Both the position numbers and the translations under genes were made by a program. This document shows, one piece after another, positions 50,601 through 62,705 of a stretch of 64,000 nucleotides of DNA. Position 1 is the stretch's first letter, and the number at the start of each line of letters is the position of its first letter. The stretch comes from Pelodera strongyloides (taxonomy: Eukaryota > Nematoda > Chromadorea > Rhabditida > Rhabditidae). The notes below the pieces were generated by a model. It did not search any database, was not told the origin of the DNA, and was given only the letters and a program-made list of their open reading frames with translations. Location: assembly GCA_036852015.1 (NCBI GenBank), contig JAANDG010000177.1:124001-188000 (forward strand), in the 5' to 3' direction.

Positions 50601-53600
50601 TTTCATGTAATTAAGTAATATTCTTTGGCGTAACTTAAGTACATATTACTCTGGCCGTTTAGTTTTTTTTCGACAAATCTTCACTTCAATAAAAGTCCAT
50701 CAATTGAGGCACGAAATCAGAAAAAAATTAAAGGAACCAAACAATTATTTGGGCTTTTTACTCGGGCACTAGCATAGTGTGAGTCCATTGCTATGGATGG
50801 TGAACCTGTGTGCCTGTTCATGGGTTGGGAGTTCTCTTGTTCACATACGAATTGAAAATTGTATAAATGTGTGTTGCCGTTCCAAAGATGTTTTGTTATC
50901 TGCACTAAATAAACAAAAACGAAAATGTTACACTTGATGCTTGCTATCCCCTACAAATAATGGGGGAAGCTAAATTTAATTGTCCTTTCAAAGAGGAACT
51001 TCATATGTTGTTGATTACAGTCTTCACAGTGACAGATCTCTGACGCAGCGAACGCGATGAAATGTAAATATGCTTGAATAATAACGAAGATCAGTAAAAT
51101 AGTGCACGTTTGTGCAAGTTTGATTCCCCTCGGGGATGAACTGCATAAATAGGCCTCCTCTATAAATAGATGCACACATAAATTTCATATTTGAACAACA
51201 GCGAGGAATATAAAAAAAGCTGCAAACTTAAATACGCACATCGTACTTTTACTAGTATTTTCATTATTAGATGAAAACAGGACTAATGCTGGAGAACTGG
51301 CACACAGTACCAGTAAACGGGTGAACTATGCATCATCCTCCGCATAACTGACAATATTTTAGTAAATAGCTATTGTAGAAGATAGAATATAACAAAGTCG
51401 AAATGAGAGTATGAAACGCAAGCGCACAGCCCTCCGTTCTGTACGACCCACAGCTAAACAAACTGTAAAATATGTGTGTGAAGCGTCATGGAATCGTGTC
51501 ATTGAGTTCCATTTTACAGTCTTAAAAATAAATGTAGTTGTAGCATATTTCCACAGATCATCTGACAACGTTCTTCGTCAGTAAATTACTCGCCTTCAAT
51601 AAGTCTCTAAAATGTCCATGAGTGAGAATGAACTTAATAACGGAATAGCAGCGAAACAAATATGCTTAATAAGTTAATATTTCTAGTTTAGCACCTATAT
51701 TCTTTCAGGAAAAAAAAGCTCGAAGAAAAAATGGAGCAAGTCAAAAAAAAATAATTGCACAGAATCGGTTACTGTAGAATTAAGACCCGCTAACTGGAGT
51801 GCTGGACACTCTAATGCTAGTGTTTTCTTGTGGGTTGAGCCTGCAAGAACTACAACCTGAGTTAATCCATGGAGAAAATGTTTGCAAGAAAACTGCAAGA
51901 AAACGTTGTTGAAAAAAGAAGGCAAACTTTGGGCTTATTAGTACCATAAAATTAGTGAAGGAAAAAAATAAGAAGGCCAATGAGCAAAGCACGTACTCAA
52001 ATGTGAAATATAAACTAGGCAAACAACACAACAAATACAGCCTACTACTTTTCCATGGCAAAATTCCTATATCACTTGGAACACTAAAATTCAAATAAAA
52101 AATCTCAAATACTGTCACACCAAGAAAGTAACACACCTTCGTAGTAGGGTACTACATTAGTGTGTTTTAAAAACATCTACGATTAATCGCCAAATCACAT
52201 GCATGAAATGGACACTCGCAATATATCATTTTGTGTGTGATAATTATAGTTATTGAGTGAGGGAAGTGTGTGTACTTAAACTGCTTCGAATATATTTGCA
52301 ACTAGACAAACTGGCAATTATCGACTATAATTAGACGGTTGGGGATTTTGAGAAAGAACTTTTTGTGAGGGTGGGGCGAGAAATGGAAAAGGGCTGCGGA
52401 GGTTTACATATGTTGTAACCTGTTGGGTACGGGAAGACCTGAGAAGAAGCGAGTGGGAGGTATTGGAAGTGACGGGTCTCAGCCAAGGTAAGATATATCG
52501 GGGAGGAGTGGAGGCACATGCCAGGCACTGGGGCTTGAGGCAGCCCCGCCCGGTCTGCGGCCTCCCGCCATGCACACTCCCTAGTCGCAGTATGACAGCC
52601 CGCCCGGCTACCCTCGAATACAACTCACTTATTTGAACATTACTCCACCATGTTCCACATGCATCACTCCGGTCAACAGCAAGTCGGCTTTCGAAGTCCG
52701 ATAAAGCGCGAAGCCCCCTTCCCCATTACGGACGCTTCTTCTCGCTCTCTCACTCACGCTGCAAGTGCCAATTGGGCCAGCCCTCTAGACGTACTGCATA
52801 TCGATCACTGCATTTTGTTAAATAGGAGCACACGAGTCATCCACTAAATAATATGTATGCTTTCAGGAGTTTGCGGAAATTAGAGTATAAGTATTAAACA
52901 CATCACATATGCTCGCTATATTTATATACTAAAAATCGGCTCTCTGTTCGTTTTGATTAAACTATGCAAAATTTGTGTCTTTAACAGTAATATTCCAGAT
53001 GAGTATGTGCTCCACTGAGAGTTCTAAACCTTCTAAATGCAGTAAGTACTGGTGATTGTTTTAGTTCAATTACATGGATATATGAAAACGAGGCTCCGAA
53101 GTGTACAGTATCGTATGGGTTACGCGACATGGAGTTTCTGAAGAAAGTCTTTCCAATTGTCTTTATATTGAAGATGTGAAAGGGAGAGGACGTTGGCTCA
53201 ATTCTACTCCGCGAAATGAGTCGCGAAATTTAATGAAATCACGACATGACATCGGCCTTCCCTCCTTCAATCAGAAAGTACGGATAGAGTTTGTGGAATA
53301 TGAGAGACAGACATCGAATAGGCAGCCTGCCGAAGCGATGAATGAAATAAAATGCGGACAGAGATGCTACACACAGACAATGGAGGAGTAGACGGCATTC
53401 CAACAGAGAGTCGAACCACGAAGATGAAGGGTCCTAGAGATTCTGGAGGGGAGGAATTGGGAGGGAAGGGAGGAAGGGAGGAGAATGAACTTGTGAGAAG
53501 GCAGGAGATGAATGCGCGATAGAGGAAAGGGATATGAATTGAAGCGTACTAGAGAAGGGTTCAGACTGGTGCAGGGAGAACGGGTGAGCAGACGAGGTAT

Positions 53601-55788
53601 GCAAGGAGCAAGACTGAGAATCTGAAGGAACTCAAGCTGTTTTCTATGAGCAAGAGAATAGCACTTTCTTATTATAACTTTCACCACACCAAAGAAATGA
53701 CTGCTTAGAAATGACTTGTTTCCTTACTACTGTGCTAATTGTTAAAAGCCGACATACCTGTAGACGGTCATATTTGATAAGACCTTAAAACGCTGCGTTT
53801 TTGTTCGTTGTTAACAGTAATGAACTAAAATTACACTAGAGGTGGTTTTTGTTAAACACAAAAAACGTTTTTGTTTTTGTTAAAGTTTTTGTTAAAGAGG
53901 TACTGATCTTTTAGAGTGAAGATAATTGGCTTGCACATAGAGGAAATCAGCTTTTTCTTAATATCCATGTGGTGTGAAAATAATTGCGTTCGTACGTACT
54001 TTTATTATCGGGGTCTCCCGACGAGCATGAGTCTCGTTTTTGCTGGTCCAATTTCATGGACCACCATGAGGGCCTCTAATGGGCTTGTGAAGGAGTTTTT
54101 GTTGTATTTCTTACATTTAACTGCCTTCGTTACAATCAAGCGCGGACGCAAAGCAGGCGAATAAGAACAATAAAAAAGGGAAGCAAAAAGTAGACGCCTC
54201 CTTTCCAGTTAATTGCGAGCGAACGCACGGGAAGGCATAGTCGAAATGACATTTCGAACAGAATTATTTTCAATCCAATTCAGGGAACACCTTTTACAAG
54301 TTGTGTAAGTCCTGATTCAGGGGGAAAGAAGCTCTACTTATAAAATGTGACAAGTTGATGCAAATGTATAGTGTTGTATTGTTCCTGTTGTATAGGAGGA
54401 ATTAGCATTCACTTAAAGGGAGAGGCCCATGAGAAAAAAGTTTTCCTCAATTTACTTGCACAGCATGTCCGGAATTTCAGAAATATTACTGTGAAAACAG
54501 CATTTCTTTGCACCTAGAACTCATGGAGTTATTCCCCGGCAAACAGTTCGACCAGATACCGTAGTCAGTTACGTTTTTTACGGTTTATGTCCATCCACTA
54601 GCCTTCTTTCTCTTCATAATAATGGTTAAACGAATAAAGATCATTCCTACGATAATAAAAAGGCGTTTCGAACACTGTAATGCCCCAAAAGCGCAATAAT
54701 TGATTCTGACTACGGTACCTGGCCGAACAGTTTGCCGGGGAATAACTCTGTGAGTTCTATGTGCAAAGAAATGCGGTTTTCACAGTAATATTCAGGAAAT
54801 TCCGGACATTCCGTGCAAGTAAATTGAGGAAAACTTTTTTCTCGTGGGCCTCTCGCTTTAAAGTAAATATGTAAAAACGTAAACCACGTCATTGAAAAGT
54901 ACAAAAAGTGGCAAATGGTTTTGTACACTTCAAGAGAAAATCTTGTCCAAATTGCGATAATTACTGTCAAAGAACAAACCACAAAAGAACGGAGTGCTGA
55001 ACATAAGGCGGCTTGGAGTATCTGCCAGTGCTGAAATCTTATTATTTAAAGGAAAAGACTTTACTTGGCCTTTTCTTTGTATGAACGAAACGCTGAATAA
55101 TTGTAATTAATGAACAATAATCCGGACTCAATGAGGTGATTAACAAGCAGGTTTAAAGATGCTCCATTCGATATGATAGCTCGTTCCGACTTCGACAAAT
55201 AAATAATCAACACATGTTGTTTATCAGTTTCGAAGCGGGAGACGTTTCACACCCGAAAAATGAAGAATGTTTTCATTGTTGAATAGGGCCTAGTTAACTT
55301 GTTTAACACTCATGCCAGTGAAAACAAACAGTTCTGATCGGGTATTTTGACCGAACAATGTATTTCAAGAGCGGGACCCATGTAGTGTGTGTTTCTTACT
55401 TTGCCTGCTTTACCGTTTACTTTATGATGTGTCTCAAGTATGTTTTACCATGGCGTACACTTCCTCAACAGATCTCTCTTCTGTCTTATCATATGAAATA
55501 AAGTGATGCCATTGTCTTGAATCCAAGATAAAGAAGGTATAGATAGCAGATTGAAACGTTCTGTTGTCATCTCTGTTCAATGTTGAGAAAAGATTGCAAA
55601 GTTTTGCTGTGCAACTCTGCTAATGTATACATATTTTCTAGTAATTGTGGTTTAAAAGTTTTATCCATTTCACGAAAATTAATTTTCTTTCTCTATGACA
55701 ATTTACTGTTATTTTTCCCCCAAATTCCGACAGGAACATCCCTACCGTATGCGTTTCACCTTTGTAGTTGCCCTCATAATTACAGGTG
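47700..55788. other. Eight-kilobase stretch without a recognised gene
   Basis: It contains the foldback MITE at 54.4 kb and otherwise AT-rich sequence. GC-richer patches at 48.6-48.9, 52.3-52.8 and 53.4-53.6 kb carry open frames with biased composition but no domain, leader or splice pattern that supports a gene. Confidence 0.5.
54413..54861. mobile_element. Foldback MITE 4 flanked by TTAA (same family as MITE 2)
   Basis: TTAA at 54413-54416 and 54858-54861. Termini are AGGGAGAGGCCCATGAG and CTCGTGGGCCTCTCGCT, with long inverted arms containing the same phrases as the element at 33.1 kb. Differences between the two copies are scattered, as expected for separate insertions. Confidence 0.93.
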
Positions 55789-58700
55789 ATGGAGCAACGA
55801 GCTCTCCTCATTTCCTCTTTTCTCATTTTTATTTCCTTTGCTATATGTGCTCCGGAAAACGAATTGATTCTCGGCCTTCCAAATCTCAAACAAGCACTCA
55901 ACTTTAAACAATACTCGGGATATGTTAATATATCGCAGTACAAAAGTTTATATTATTGGTATGTTTAAAATGGACTAAATGTTTGTTTGTTTCACTGCGG
56001 AGGAAGTATATATAACTGGCACCAGTAATAATAAACCCGAGACATTAGCAGTTGAAAAGACTTTTCATAATTCATTCACTGTTATGATGCAGTTTTTAAT
56101 TTAATTTCTTAGGTATGTTGAATCACAAGGCAATCCAGCAAATGATCCAGTGGTATTGTGGTTGAATGGAGGACCTGGTTGTTCTTCTCTTGAGGGTATC
56201 ATTTAGACTAGTTCTTTCGTTGGTGGCCACTCTTCCAGCCACGTGCCACAAGAAACACTAGATTAAGTAGTAGTGATAACTCTGATGTGCTTATTTAACG
56301 ACCGATATTTTAGGTTTAATGGTTGAGCTCGGTCCATTTCGCGCACTTAATTATGGTGCAGATCTCGTTCTAAACCCATATTCATGGAATAAGGTGCGTC
56401 TGATTTTTCTCCAGTCAAGCATCAAAATTATATTCCTTTTCACAAGGCCACTCACAAGTAATATGTGCAATGCTAAGGCTTAATTGGGTGTTTTAGTATG
56501 CAAATATCATCTTCTTGGATGCTCCAGCTGGAGTCGGTTTTTCTGTGAGAAAAGATGGGTTGTACAACTATACAGATGATGAAGTAGCGCAAGACAATCA
56601 TCAGGTGGAGGATTCCTCATTATTTATAGCCCAGTTTCCGGACTCTCGCAATCCATCTTGACGCGATTGATCGTACTCCTTAGTTTGTAGCTTATAGGGA
56701 TATGCAATTAACACAACTCAAAAGGTGACCCTAAGATACCACGCTTCACAACGCAGTATACAGACAAGGGACCAAACTACAAAGAACAAATAACACACGA
56801 ACACTAAACATAATCAAGACCATAATCAAGAGCCTTAATACGCTTGCATTCAGGCTCTGATTGAATGGTTCAAGAAGTTCCCTGAACGAAAGAACAATAA
56901 GTTTTTCATCGCTGGAGAAAGCTATGGAGGTAACTTGTGAAACTGAAGCTACATCACAAACAAAGGAGTTTTTAATGATGGCCAATACAAATTGAAACTA
57001 GAAAATAGCGTAAATTGTAGTTATAATTGTGGTGAATTCCATTCCAAAGCTCATTCGGTGCATGCATTCGGCCAAAAAAACAAACACTAACATTCATTTT
57101 TCAAACACATATCCACTCCAGTATGAAAAGTACAGCGCAAAATTCTAAAAAGACGGTCAGGAATCATAACGAGTATTTCGCCATGTAGTAAGGGTTAAAG
57201 GGATGGGCTCACTACAAAATCACCTTGTTTTTATGCTTTCGTTTGATTATACACAGGTAAAATAAAACAAAGAGCATAAAAAAAGTTTCTTGAATTACTC
57301 CCTAGGGAAGATATTAGGTAAAAAGGGTGAGTATTGATCTTTTTTCCGATAACGTGAGTAAACAAGATAAACTAGGGAAGCTAAGAGCTATGGCTGAAAC
57401 ACACTGTTTTTCATTGTTTTAAGTAAAATAAACGATGAAAACTACTGTTTATTTTGCTCAAAACAGTGTGTTTCAGCCATATCTCTTAGCTTCCCTAGTT
57501 TATCTTGTTTACTCACGTTATCGGAAAAAAGATCAATACTCACCCTTTTTACCTAATATCCTCCCTAGGGAGTAATTCAAGAAACTTTTTTTATGCTCTT
57601 TGTTTTATTTTACCTTTGTACAATCAAACGAAAGCATAAAAACAAGGTGATTTTGTAGTGAGCCCATCCCTTTAATCGGTCGTATAGGACTTATGCGTCT
57701 AATATCGTGCTGAGAAGAGAGGAATTGGAAAAAAATTAACTAAGATCACTTATAACAAATAGATCCGATTTAAACAAACAACATGGTAATCGACGATTCT
57801 AATGGTGAAAACTGTTGAAAACCCACTTATCCGCAATCAATCGAAGTAGAAACAACAAGCAAGTATCTTAGGAACCTACGTGCCGATGCTCTCACAATAT
57901 TTGTCGCGTGATTGGTACAACTTTTCAAATTTTGTGGTATGTTGCTGTTTTTTAAACATTTATTTGAGTGATTGTATAAAAAATAAAGAATCTGTTCGCA
58001 CCTGGTTTCATACGTTTTCCCTATAGTATTTCTTGTATAGAAGAATCCCTTTTACCTTTTAAAAAAACCTTTTACTCTCACCCAGTACTTCAAAAATAAT
58101 TGTCCGTATTAATTAAACAGTTCATGTTTGTACAATGCTCTGTCCACTACATCCTGTTTCAAAAAGTTAGATACAGTAACTTCAGGGAATGTTTGTTGGA
58201 AATGGATGTCTCAACACAAAACTCGCCTACAACTCAGTCATCGATTACAGCTACAATCATGGATTCATCGACGAAACGTACGACGTTTATTGATAAAGTC
58301 ATTACATAAAAGGGTTGCTTTGCGCACTGGTATGCTATATAGGAAAAGAATAAACATAAATATCTTCTATCAAGCAAGTGTGCCAGAGAACACACTTATT
58401 TTTTTCGCAAACTGCTTTATAATGTTCAGGTACTACCGTAATGCACTGAAGAAATGTTGCACAGGTACCACGGGCGACTGTGATTTCTATTCCATGGGAA
58501 ACGATCCACTGCACCCGTGTGTTAACATTGTGAGTCATTGAAAGTCACAGTTAGAGCAGGTCCAATTAGTATCATCCTTAATAACCAAAAAGGTAAGATA
58601 ACAAATAAAAGGGAACATGTCACGAATGAATATATGAATTTCAGTCACAAACCTTATATTTCGCCAACTACTATACTGGATTGGATCCTTACTTCTTGTA

Positions 58701-61700
58701 CTTTACATGTTATCTGACCGAACAACCGACGAACAAAACTGTTTCCAGTCCTCAGATGGCACTTCAGAAACAAATTCAAAAACAATTCCCCCATTTTGAA
58801 CAGGTTTGTTTAACGGGAACGCGTCGTTATGAAGATATACGAGATTAATAGGTAAATGCACAAGAGGAAGTTAATCCTTATCATTTTATCATTGTTGGGC
58901 ATTTTGAAAAAACTGTAAAATAATTGATTTGCTAGAATTATGCGTTCATAAAGATCGTGGAATTCAATGCATTCTACTAACATTAAGATGTTAACGTCCT
59001 GTGTCATATCCTTTGAACATCACGATCGTTTGGGAGTTCGAAGTCCCTACAATATTTATTCAGTTCGCTGACGTTCCCTCCTGTGCTCACTACAATGATT
59101 CGACCGTGTATCTGATGAGGGATGATGTCCGAAAAGCGCTTCGTATTCCAGATGATGTACCACCTTATCAAAGCTGCAAGTAAGCCAAAAAAAGTTTACT
59201 TTCCACTGTAGGACATATTTTCCCTTTCTCGCAACTGCAACGAGCGGTGTGATATTTCGCCCCGGAGCTTGATTCGTCGAAAACAGACTCCATTTTTATA
59301 TTAAAGGGACGGGCCCATCAAAATAAACCTATAGTTTGCATGTTTTTATAATTTGTATAAAGGGGGTTTATTATAATATATGTACACTAAGTTGCGGCTA
59401 GACTTTATCCCGCTGAAATTTTTCGGTGTCGATAAACTCAAAAGTATACCGTAGAAGACCAACAATTGCACCCTTATTTCCTTACCGCGTCTCCCGAGGA
59501 TACCTCGCTCTGATTGGGACCCGGGAGACCATCTGTCCATATAGCCACATTCCCCCGGGACACGCGACAAGAAAATAGGGTGCAATTGTTGGTCTTCTAC
59601 GGTATACTTTTGAGTTTATCGACACCGAAAAATTTCAGCGGGATAAAGTCTAGCCGTAACTTAGTGTACATATATTATAATAAACCCCCTTTATACAAAT
59701 TATAAAAACATGCAAAATATGGGTTTATTTTGATGGGCCCGTCCCTTTAAATAGGGAGACTGGAAAAAAAAATGGATTGCAGAATTTTTGATTTTCCACA
59801 AAAAGCAGGCAGAAGAAAATTATTTATATGCAAGTTCATCCCATCCGTTCCGACTGTATTTAGAGTAGCAAAATAGAAGACGCTTTTGAGTGATTGTGTC
59901 CATTTCAAGTCAAATTAACGAACAAATGACCATACTTTTTACTTAGTGACAACATCGCAAACGATTACATTCAACAGTACTTGGACATATCTTCTTTTGT
60001 GAAGGAAACTGTGTTTTATGGAAAGAAGGTTTGTTTATCAAATGGACAAGCGCATAATATATTAATAATAAAACATTATAAGTACCTGAAACCAATGTTT
60101 TGCGCACAAAAGCCACGTGTACTTCTTTGTAATGTTCCTGAGGGCACCGGATAGGCATGGGTCCTCAATTATTTTTTTAATACTTTAGGTGATGTTCTTC
60201 AATGGTGACGTCGACTCAGTATGTAATGTTATGCACAATGCGCAGTTCGTGCAAAGGCTTGGCTACCCTCTAAAGCAGGCAAAACAACCCTGGAACGATA
60301 TGGAACAATTACCTCCCACCGTTGGTTTTGTCACAAAATATACAGGTGAGAAATCAAAAGACAATTCGAAAAAATCCTTCTTGCCACTGACTGTTTTACT
60401 AGAAGCGTACAGTCTTCACATATATAGGAGACAATAGGCACGAACAATTTTGACATATATGGTAGGGTCACTCACAATTCACGTGGTTATTCCTTTATGA
60501 ATCATGTATTCACGCAAATATGCACATCAAAAAGCCAGATGCCGATCAATTTCCCACGAACACCGAATATGCTCTTGATAGTAAACGGGATCGTAGAAAA
60601 CGATTTTCTTCTTATCCAATTCCCACGATTCGGGATGGTAACAAACATATAGTCGAGCAAGGATTATTTTTGGTCTTCAAAGAAATCCACGAATTTCCCT
60701 GAGCGGTTTTATCCCGATTTCCTACTGGGTGGTCCGGTGTCAGTGGAGGCTTGTCGTCGAAAAAATCCTTCAATATCGGCCTCTGCCCGTGCACGGATTG
60801 CGCAAGTGGCAAAGGGTCAGCCTGCCCCAAGGGGTCAAATGGTTCCCCACCAATTTCTCGTCGCCATACCCACTCTACCGTTTCTGTGTATTCTTCCTTC
60901 TTCCTCTTTCTCTCTTTCTCACCCTCCCCGTTTCTATCTTTGGTGAGTAGAGGGCCTGTTCCTACCTCCTCCCCGATCATATATTGGCAGAATGTGACGT
61001 GACCTCTACGTATTAAAGGTTCCATAGGACTAGAGAATCTTTTGTCACAAACCACAAATACAGAGGTAGTCCCATCCTACCACTTTTAAATGAATAAGGA
61101 GAGTATTCTAACAATGTTTCATTGAAACATTGAGATTATATGAAATGGTTTTTGTCACAGGAAGAGGAAATGATTACCGAAACCAGAAAAACCCGAACGT
61201 TGCAGGTCAGGAGACCATTTGGTGATCGGTTACCGAACATGTGGGAACACTTGTTGTTCGGGAAAAAAATTGGTAATCACCTAGTCATAAAGTGGCCACC
61301 AAATGGTATGGCCCACAAAAAAAACGGGAACTGCCGCAAATGGTTCCCTCCATTTCCTAGGTTAGCATATGTTTTGCCCCTTTTCCATTTTCGCACACGC
61401 ATGGACATGGTGGGGCAAATCTTTTAATTAGTCTCCTGCCTCACCTGCCTTCATCACACTTCTGCTATTATAAAAGTGCTAATCCTCGCCTAGATTCAAC
61501 GAGAGATTCTGTATTAAAATGCCCACAACAACTTGCATCTGGTATACTAGCATTCAAAACAAATGCTGATACTGCTATACCGAGAATAATTTCTCATTTG
61601 TTCATACATAGTTATTCAACAATTCAAAACGGCGTGCCGTCTGCTTTCTAAGAAAATAATTCATTCTGTGGACGGCACTTGAAATTAGTCATTTCTTTGA

Positions 61701-62705
61701 CCCATTTTGGTGCATCTGGACGAGGCGCATTATTTATGTTGTGGGTATGGGACAGTTTCCAAATTATTCACAATCGTACGCATTTCGCCCCAATAGTTAT
61801 AATTCATTCAAAAAGAGCTTCACCGATTCAACGACAGCAAAGTGCTTTGTTTAAAGGAAAACTAAATCATTGAATAGCAAGTAATCATCATTGGCTTGTT
61901 CGCCAAGAGTACAAACCTCGGGGGCCCCCTCATGGCTATCGGGGTGAGGGCTGTTACTGGCTTTGGGCCCGTGAGAAGGATCAACACATATAATTCTTTT
62001 TTTTTAAATGCACAATGTTGGCTCCTATATTCTGATTTAGAGCACGGATGCGATTTTTAAGTAAAATCGTATTTCTTCCTCAAGTTTGAGATGATGCAGT
62101 TTTTTTGTGAGAGCAATGTTGAGCTTGATCGCTAGGTTCGCCAATTCGAGTTATTTTTTGTGTCATCAGTAAGGAACGGGTCGTCGCAAAACAAAATACG
62201 CGCGTACCGAATGATTGCAAGCTTCGCATTATTAGTACCATATATATATCACGGCAATGGTCTACTGTCATTACTGAACTCATCATCAGCGGCACCTGTT
62301 GCTTTTACGAAGCATCTAGCAAAAGTTGACTTGACATACTCATGCGGACTTGACTTGACTTATTCATCTGTGTAGTTGAGTCATCATCTGTAGAGTTGAG
62401 TTTACTGCATGTTTATGCTAATACGCACGGAATGATAAAGAGACTTCTGCCGTAGACGGCCAGGAAGAACCACACAACCAGTTAATGCAGCATGTACATT
62501 TTAATCAGCTGAAAAGCTATGAGACCACTAAGAACTGTCTTGCACAACCACTGTTTAACAATACATTTCAGGCGTCGATTTCGTAACAATCAGAGGAGCA
62601 GGACATTTTGCATCTTCTTCTAATGAAAAACCCAAGGAATCCTTGCAAATGTTTTATAACTACATCAATGGAAAGGACTACAGTTCCCCAATTCCTAAAG
62701 CATAG
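55789..62705 (+). CDS. Secreted serine carboxypeptidase, family S10
   Basis: Removes C-terminal residues from peptides in acidic compartments or after secretion; related to cathepsin A. About 13 exons, the first at 55789-55958 and the last at 62571-62705. The start lies three bases after an AATTACAG acceptor. The leader [17 protein letters not shown] is a signal peptide. Then come [39 protein letters not shown], the nucleophile GESYGG (exon ending near 56930), [33 protein letters not shown], Cys-rich [33 protein letters not shown], the catalytic Asp in [13 protein letters not shown] (60.2 kb) and the catalytic His in RGAGHFASS (62.6 kb), ending SPIPKA. The Ser-Asp-His triad is complete. Introns at 56.9-57.9 and 59.2-59.9 kb each hold a TTAA MITE. 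AATAAA at 62749-62754 is the likely polyadenylation signal. Confidence 0.93.
57195..57675. mobile_element. Foldback MITE 5 flanked by TTAA, in a carboxypeptidase intron
   Basis: TTAA at 57195-57198 and 57672-57675. Termini are AGGGATGGGCTCACT and its reverse complement. The arms are nearly perfect for over 200 bases and include GATAAACTAGGGAAGCTAAG and its complement. Confidence 0.95.
59301..59750. mobile_element. Foldback MITE 6 flanked by TTAA, in a carboxypeptidase intron
   Basis: TTAA at 59301-59304 and 59747-59750. Termini are AGGGACGGGCCCATCA and its reverse complement, with nearly perfect arms of about 190 bases. The arms are so alike that both strands read the same run of residues ([15 protein letters not shown]). 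Central phrases are shared with the element at 31.75 kb. Confidence 0.95.

Noticed and set aside
59346..59705. Two open frames of similar sequence on opposite strands
   Set aside because: They arise from the inverted arms of the MITE at 59301-59750 and are not genes.
61140..61427. 95-codon open frame in the last carboxypeptidase intron
   Set aside because: No leader, domain or splice pattern; it lies between carboxypeptidase exons and looks like chance.
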